Assembly: GCA_937873255.1 (NCBI GenBank)
Contig: CALMVM010000229.1
Span: 1 to 18,093 of the forward strand
DNA length: 18,093 bases
Direction of reading: 5' to 3'
Source: an uncultured Verrucomicrobiota bacterium
GTDB taxonomy: Bacteria; Verrucomicrobiota; Verrucomicrobiia; Chthoniobacterales; SZAS-18
Under the pieces are notes generated by a model. The model saw nothing but the letters and a program-made list of their open reading frames with translations. It was not told where the DNA came from and did not search any database. How positions within the stretch are numbered: the first letter of the stretch is position 1; each line of letters starts with the position of its first letter. A program made the translations under genes and the position numbers. Below are positions 14,839-18,093 of this stretch, piece after piece.

Positions 14839-15222
14839 ATGAACACTTACAAATACTTCCTCCTGATCGTCACCGCGTTGTCACTGGCCTTCCCGGCACC
14901 GGCTCAGGAAGCCGGGTCCACTCATTTGTCGGGTGTTTGGATAGGCCGGGAGAGGGATGGCTCCCGTGGCGGAAAGCTGTCTTTCGGTCAGGAAGGCAGA
15001 TTAGCCTATCTGTCTGACGGTGGGTCTATGGAAGGCAGGTACGAGATCGACTCCACCAAGTCACCGAAGGTGCTGGTGTTTTACCCTGACGAGCTTCCCG
15101 GTAGGAAGATTTATGCCTTGATTCAGATCAAAAGCGACACCGAGTTTTACGTGAGCCATCTGAGTGATACCATCCCCACAGATTGGGTAGGGCAGGACAT
15201 CATCACATTCACCCGCAAGTAG
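14839..15222 (+). CDS. Cassette 5: small exported beta-rich protein
   Basis: The 127-residue product has a signal peptide (YFLLIVTALSLAFPAPAQ, cleavage about 23). The mature part has a pattern of short beta strands: LSGVWIGRERDGSRGGKLSFGQEGRLAYLSDGG, then GRYEIDSTKSPKVLVFYPDE. This resembles small secreted lipocalin-like or TIGR03067-like domains (G-x-W, a central G-x-Y-x-I-D, then a K-x-P turn), but the match is by eye. The stretch TTACCGTA before the ATG is nearly the same as TTACCGCA before the cassette 2 start. It stops 5 nt before attC 5. Confidence 0.75.
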   Translation: MNTYKYFLLIVTALSLAFPAPAQEAGSTHLSGVWIGRERDGSRGGKLSFGQEGRLAYLSDGGSMEGRYEIDSTKSPKVLVFYPDELPGRKIYALIQIKSDTEFYVSHLSDTIPTDWVGQDIITFTRK

Positions 15223-15227
15223 CCAGA

Positions 15228-15330
15228 GCCTAACCACGCGCTCCAGCGAACAGAGGCTGGCGGAAGGGCTGCTTCGGACCTTCACGCTTGACCTCGCCAG
15301 CCTCTGTCGCTGAGCTTGGAGGCGTTAGGC
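15228..15330 (+). repeat. attC 5 (103 bp)
   Basis: GCCTAAC (15228-15234) to GTTAGGC (15324-15330), with the ACAGAGGCTGGCG arm and CGCCAGCCTCTG facing it. The loop sequence is distinct from that of the other sites. Confidence 0.92.
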
Positions 15331-15344
15331 GTACAGCACGCGCC

Positions 15345-15635
15345 ATGATCCCTGAACATCTTCGCTCCACCCATGCGCTCCTCACCCGTGCGTACCCGAA
15401 CGGCGTGCCGGATGCCGACTACTTCGCCGTGCTCGCGCTCCTCTACGAGCACTTCTCCAACCGCAACTTGACCGAGGTAGTCTCTCTCACCTTTCAGCGC
15501 GATCCAGGTGTCACCTACAACGATGTGCTCAGGTGTGTCACCACCGACCGTCCCGCCCCAGAAACACTTTCCCGAGTTCAAGCGCATTTGCAGGCAGCAG
15601 GCTTCGAGGCATGGTCCCACGACGAGTACGCCTAA
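15345..15635 (+). CDS. Cassette 6: DUF3349-like protein
   Basis: The 96-residue product has no signal peptide or membrane helix. It matches the DUF3349 pattern: an initial helix (STHALLTRAYPNGVPDADYFAVLALLYEHFSNRNLTEVVSLTF), with the hallmark YPxGVPxxDYFxxLALL at about 16-31. A second half (VTYNDVLRCVTTDRPAPETLSRVQAHLQAAGFE) has the family's P-x-x-x-x-x-R-V-x-x-x-L-x-x-A-G ending. DUF3349 proteins are small helical proteins known mainly from actinobacteria such as mycobacteria, without an assigned function. The stop codon is made from the GCCTAAC core of attC 6. It is the only credible cassette product here that looks cytosolic. Confidence 0.8.
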   Translation: MIPEHLRSTHALLTRAYPNGVPDADYFAVLALLYEHFSNRNLTEVVSLTFQRDPGVTYNDVLRCVTTDRPAPETLSRVQAHLQAAGFEAWSHDEYA

Positions 15636-15732
15636 CCACGCGCTCCAGCGAACAGAGGCTGGCCGTCACGTCTTTTCTGTACTCGGCGTCATGCGTGGCC
15701 AGCCTCTGTCGCTGAGCTTGAGTCCGTTAGGC
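15630..15732 (+). repeat. attC 6 (103 bp)
   Basis: GCCTAAC (15630-15636) to GTTAGGC (15726-15732). The left arm is ACAGAGGCTGGCC, and the right flank changes from GAGCTTGGAGGC to GAGCTTGAGTCC, the form also found (with one base change) in attC 7 and attC 8. Confidence 0.92.
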
Positions 15733-15751
15733 GGTGCTACCCTTGTCCCCA

Positions 15752-16024
15752 ATGAACATCTTCGAGATGGGCGCTTTCCTCGGTATCTTTGCTGGTGCCA
15801 CCGCCGCGTACCACTTCGTTTCGCCCTACGGCGTGTTCCTCGGTGTGCTCGCTGCTGCTGTTGCTGCGGTCGCGGGTTTTTTCATCGGTCGCCTCGCCGG
15901 GCTTTTGTTCCTGCTTCCGTTCGAGGGGGCCGCGAGGCTTGGCCGGTTCCTCACCACGGGCCGCGGGCCCGAGCCGTCTCTCCCTTTGCGGCGGCGGCCA
16001 GAGCCACACGACCGCAACGCCTAA
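15752..16024 (+). CDS. Cassette 7: small two-helix membrane protein
   Basis: The 90-residue product has an N-terminal hydrophobic stretch MGAFLGIFAGATAAYHFVSP (about 6-25) and a second one VFLGVLAAAVAAVAGFFIGRLAGLLFLLPF (about 28-57). A basic, Arg-rich C-terminus follows (RLGRFLTTGRGPEPSLPLRRRPEPHDRNA). It is probably an integral inner-membrane protein with a cytoplasmic tail. The ATG at 15752 is preferred over an in-frame GTG at 15734, which would touch the attC core. The stop is part of the GCCTAAC of attC 7. No family is recognised. Confidence 0.65.
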   Translation: MNIFEMGAFLGIFAGATAAYHFVSPYGVFLGVLAAAVAAVAGFFIGRLAGLLFLLPFEGAARLGRFLTTGRGPEPSLPLRRRPEPHDRNA

Positions 16025-16111
16025 CCACGCGCTCCAGCGAACGGCGGCGGCACGTCCCTCCTTTTCGGCTCGTCTTTTCTCCCGCCGTCGCTGAGCTTGA
16101 GTTCGTTAGGC
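16019..16111 (+). repeat. attC 7 (93 bp)
   Basis: GCCTAAC (16019-16025) to GTTAGGC (16105-16111). The inner arms are a different sequence from those of attC 1-6 (AACGGCGG facing CCGCCGT), and the loop is shorter. attC 8 shares this type. Confidence 0.9.
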
Positions 16112-16446
16112 CCAGCAACCTTCCCCGACAGGTTCTTTGGTGGCGAGCCTGTTCCCGTTCCTTTTGTTGCCGGTGGCACGCCCGCTCTGAGTTCGAGCCA
16201 GCCCACGCCGGTTCCCGCTCGGGCCGTCCCGTCGTTCGTCTCCCGTTCCGGCGCATCGCCCGCTTCGTTCATGCCTTCCCGGCGGCAGCGCCCATCATTC
16301 CCCCGCCGGAGTCCACGTCCACCGTTGCGGCGGTCCAGAGGCCGCTCTGTAGGCGCGGGGCCTAACCACGCGCTCGAGCGAACGGCGGGGGCTCGCCCCT
16401 TCCATTTGTCTTGTCTTTTCTCCCGCCGTCGCTCAGCTTGAGTCCG
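16106..16446 (+). other. Cassette 8: no convincing gene
   Basis: This cassette is bounded by attC 7 and attC 8. The roughly 250 bp between the sites contain no ATG-initiated frame on the plus strand of useful length. One plus frame is open across the whole cassette and ends at the TAA of attC 8, as other cassette genes do, but it lacks ATG, GTG or TTG and its Trp/Cys/Arg-rich translation is unlike a protein. Another plus frame gives a more natural Pro/Val-rich stretch (FPDRFFGGEPVPVPFVAGGTPALSS) without a start. A minus-strand ATG at 16272 opens a frame of 83 codons that runs back into attC 7. It may be a decayed gene or an RNA- or promoter-carrying cassette. Confidence 0.5.
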
Positions 16447-16452
16447 TTAGGC
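16360..16452 (+). repeat. attC 8 (93 bp)
   Basis: GCCTAAC (16360-16366) to GTTAGGC (16446-16452). The same 93-bp type as attC 7, with AACGGCGG and CCGCCGT arms and a C-to-G change (CGCTCGAGCG) near the left core. Confidence 0.9.
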
Positions 16453-16493
16453 TCCAGATCACCATTCATCTCAAATCCGAACCCACCACTCCT

Positions 16494-17042
16494 ATGAAAA
16501 TTGCTCTCCACGTAGTGCTCGCCGTTGCGTTGGCAAGTTTTGTCTGGGCAGCAGAACCCGCCGTGTTTGTGCAAGCGCGACTTCTCGGATTCTCTGCGGA
16601 CACCAAAGTGCCCGGCGACATCACCCAGCTTTACAACCAGCCCGGGGTGGACCTTCTCTCTGCCCCGCTGCTGACTACTCGTTCCGGCGAGCGTGGCAAA
16701 ATCGAGATCACCCGCAATCTTGAGTTGCCAGGCAAAGGCACCTTCCCAGTGGGTACGACCCTTTCTATTTTGCCGACATGGGAGGGCGATCACATCCGCT
16801 ACACCGCCGATTTTGACCACACTCAGTTTCTCGGCTTCGCCGAGCATTCCTCCAGCAAGTCACCGGTGTTAGACACCTGCAAAGTCATCGGGATGGATGG
16901 GGTGGCCGAGCTTGGCAAGACAGTTTTGTTTTCCTTTCCGAGCCAGACGGACAAGCAGATTGTGCATGAGGCTGGCAAGCCGGATGAGTCGAGATTTGTC
17001 GAGAAGAAGTTTGTTCTCGTTCTCACGTTCACCAGAGCCTAA
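16494..17042 (+). CDS. Cassette 9: exported protein with a secretin-like segment
   Basis: The 182-residue product has a signal peptide (MKIALHVVLAVALASFVWAA, cleavage about 20). VFVQARLLGFSADT is followed by VDLLSAPLLTTRSGERGKIEITRNLELP (about 52-80). This resembles the pattern in the C-terminal region of secretins and related verrucomicrobial proteins (L-x-S-A-P-x-x-T-x-x-G-x-x-A-x-I). No secretin beta-barrel or N-domains are present, so it is not a pore-forming secretin by itself. The ATG lies 41 nt after the attC 8 core. The TAA stop (17040-17042) belongs to the GCCTAAC core of the ninth attC, which an insertion sequence has interrupted just after this point. Confidence 0.7.
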   Translation: MKIALHVVLAVALASFVWAAEPAVFVQARLLGFSADTKVPGDITQLYNQPGVDLLSAPLLTTRSGERGKIEITRNLELPGKGTFPVGTTLSILPTWEGDHIRYTADFDHTQFLGFAEHSSSKSPVLDTCKVIGMDGVAELGKTVLFSFPSQTDKQIVHEAGKPDESRFVEKKFVLVLTFTRA

Positions 17043-17043
17043 C
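17037..17043 (+). repeat. attC 9 left core, cut off by IS insertion
   Basis: GCCTAAC is the left (R'') core of the ninth attC. The insertion sequence follows immediately. CCTAAC is repeated at 18084-18089 followed by CACC, where the attC resumes; its right half lies outside the window. Confidence 0.85.
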
Positions 17044-17992
17044 TGTTGTTGGTCAAGAGGTTGTCCGCAGTTTTGGGTAGTCGGGAGGCGGGTGGCAGGT
17101 GGCCGAGGGCGGAGTGCGGCCGATGATAGTTGTAGTCGTGCAGGAAGGCTGGCAGGAACGTCGCGCGTTGGTCGCTGGAGTCATAGGCACGGGCGTAGGC
17201 CCACTCGCGGGTCACCGTCTGAATGAAGCGTTCGGCCTTGCCGTTGGTCTGCGGGCGGTAGGGGCGGGTAAAGAGGTGCTTGAGGCCCAGTTCGCGGCAG
17301 GTCTGCGCGAAGAGCCTGGAGCGGTAGGAAGCGCCCCGGTCGGTGAGCACGCGCTGGATCAACACGCCCACTTCGGCGTAGAAGGCGACGGCTTGGCGCA
17401 AGGCGTCCAACACGCTGGGCTGCTTTTCGTCAGGATGCAGGCAGGCGAAAGCGACCCGGCTGTGGTCGTCGATGGCCACGTGCAGGCTCTCCACGCCCGC
17501 TCCAGGATTGCGGTGGGTACGCACGCCGGTGGCACGCACGCCGGGTTGAGCAAAGCGTCCCAACTTCTTGATGTCGAGGTGCAAGAGGCCACCAGGAGCC
17601 GGGTACTCGTAGCGCACCGGCGTGGGCTTGGGTGGCTCCAGGGCCGAGAGCCGTTGCAGACCATGACGGCGCAGGACGCGCGAGAGCGTCGCCATCGACA
17701 CGCCAGGAAGCACGACGCGGATCTGGGCGTAGGTGCGCCACGCCCGGCGCAGGGCCACGATGCGCGCTTCCACCGCCTCGCAGGTGCGCGTGGGCTGGCG
17801 GCGGGGAGCCGAGGAGCGGTCGGGCAGCCGCCGGGGCGAGCCGAGTTCCTGGGCGCGGTTGCGCCAGCGCCGGACGGTCTTCTCGCACACGCCAAAGCGG
17901 GTGGCGATCTGACGCAGCGAAGCGCCGGTGGCGGAGAGTTCGGCGATCATTTGCGCTCGCCGCAGCGGAGTCAATGTGGCATTAGCGTGCAT
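17039..17992 (-). CDS. IS481-like family transposase
   Basis: The 317-residue product is a DDE transposase of the IS481/IS3-related group. It has a helix-turn-helix N-terminus (about 10-47, SATGASLRQIATRFGVCEKTVRRW), then a basic linker. The rve-type catalytic core has Asp140 (LHLDIKKLG), Asp218 (VLTDRG) and Glu254 (PQTNGKAERF). The C-terminal HDYNYHRPHSALGHLPPASRL is typical of the group. The ATG at 17992 lies 91 bp inside the right end of the element. The reading frame runs through the left terminal repeat and stops at TAG (17041-17039) in the target duplication, so the stop codon is supplied by target DNA. The frame is intact, and the element may still be active. Confidence 0.93.
   Translation of the reverse strand: MHANATLTPLRRAQMIAELSATGASLRQIATRFGVCEKTVRRWRNRAQELGSPRRLPDRSSAPRRQPTRTCEAVEARIVALRRAWRTYAQIRVVLPGVSMATLSRVLRRHGLQRLSALEPPKPTPVRYEYPAPGGLLHLDIKKLGRFAQPGVRATGVRTHRNPGAGVESLHVAIDDHSRVAFACLHPDEKQPSVLDALRQAVAFYAEVGVLIQRVLTDRGASYRSRLFAQTCRELGLKHLFTRPYRPQTNGKAERFIQTVTREWAYARAYDSSDQRATFLPAFLHDYNYHRPHSALGHLPPASRLPKTADNLLTNNS
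17044..17069 (+). repeat. IS left terminal inverted repeat
   Basis: Begins TGTTGTTGGTCAAGAGG and continues TTGTCCGCA. The last 13 bases are identical to the opposite end. The sequence is also the last part of the transposase reading frame. Confidence 0.8.
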
Positions 17993-18057
17993 GGTGTCCG
18001 TACGGAATGGTGGGCGGCTGTGTGTTCATCCACCACCAGCCTGCCAAACCTCCTCCG

Positions 18058-18083
18058 TGCGGACAACCTCCTGTAACACGACA
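18058..18083 (-). repeat. IS right terminal inverted repeat
   Basis: Read inward it starts TGTCGTGTTACAGGAGG and continues TTGTCCGCA, matching the left end at 20 of 26 positions. The 6-bp CCTAAC target copy follows outside it at 18084-18089. Confidence 0.8.
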
Positions 18084-18093
18084 CCTAACCACC

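Larger units (their letters stand above)
17044..18083 (-). mobile_element. IS481-like insertion sequence, 1040 bp, inside attC 9
   Basis: The ends are TGT and ACA, the TG...CA form usual for this family. The left end (17044-17069) and right end (18083-18058) are imperfect inverted repeats, 20 of 26 positions equal, with an exact 13-bp block GAGGTTGTCCGCA. A 6-bp direct duplication CCTAAC flanks the element at 17038-17043 and 18084-18089. It carries one transposase gene. It separates cassette 9 from the rest of its attC. Confidence 0.9.
11462..18093. mobile_element. Chromosomal integron with cassette array
   Basis: An integron integrase gene, an attI-like core and eight complete attC sites follow in order, with a ninth attC split by an insertion sequence. 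All cassette genes recognised point away from intI, the usual layout in which a promoter near intI/attI serves the array. The attC sites are nearly identical to each other, as in large sedentary chromosomal integrons rather than the mixed sites of mobile class 1 elements. No resistance gene, transposon end or plasmid gene is seen around it. The right end is beyond the window. Confidence 0.92.

Noticed and set aside
15508..16365. 285-codon frame crossing attC 6 and attC 7
   Set aside because: It runs through two recombination sites and two separate cassettes in the wrong frame for cassettes 6 and 7; the translation includes attC-derived NHALQRT and LTTRSSE peptides that are not real protein.
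12989..16452. CRISPR array
   Set aside because: The repeats recur, but they are 60-103 bp, palindromic with GCCTAAC/GTTAGGC cores, and separated by 250-550 bp mostly coding stretches, which fits attC sites.
17099..18076. Plus-strand frame opposite the transposase
   Set aside because: It is the antisense of an intact DDE transposase, with low-complexity Gly/Ala/Arg sequence.

Overview
The window is GC-rich bacterial chromosome, most likely from Verrucomicrobiota or a close relative. That is an inference from several things: dispersed repeats with the GACGGCTC/GAGCCGTC hairpin, a DUF6580-type membrane protein, genes with no clear Shine-Dalgarno site and pyrimidine-rich leaders, and a chromosomal integron. 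The sequence alone does not prove the phylum. No rRNA, tRNA or CRISPR array was seen.

Region 1 (1-4829) is housekeeping DNA. It holds the 3' end of a GT4-type glycosyltransferase, mnmG (tRNA U34 modification) on the minus strand, and a short conserved hypothetical gene. Next come a minus-strand pair made of a signal-peptide/zinc-ribbon membrane protein followed by yidD, and a DUF6580-like membrane protein. mnmG carries a perfect 16-bp parS-like palindrome (TGTTCCACGTGGAACA), and a one-base variant lies at 7566. mnmG, yidD and parS-like sites together suggest DNA close to the replication origin.

Region 2 (5029-11412) encodes a complete pyruvate dehydrogenase complex: pdhA (E1 alpha), pdhB (E1 beta), pdhC (E2) and lpd (E3). 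The set is interrupted by a small membrane protein gene between pdhA and pdhB and by an opposite-strand secreted-protein gene between pdhB and pdhC. A structured repeat lies between pdhC and lpd; a second copy, with the same core but different paired arms, lies next to mnmG.

Region 3 (11462-18093) is an integron. A tyrosine-recombinase IntI is transcribed away from an attI-like GTTAGGC core. Eight complete attC sites (60 to 103 bp, highly alike) follow, plus a ninth that is interrupted. They delimit nine cassettes. Eight have a credible gene, seven of which look secreted or membrane-anchored; the other is a DUF3349-like protein. Cassette 8 has no convincing gene. An IS481-like element of 1040 bp has inserted exactly in the GCCTAAC core of the ninth attC, with a 6-bp CCTAAC target duplication. 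The stop codon of cassette 9 and the stop codon of the transposase both lie in that duplication. The array probably continues beyond the window.
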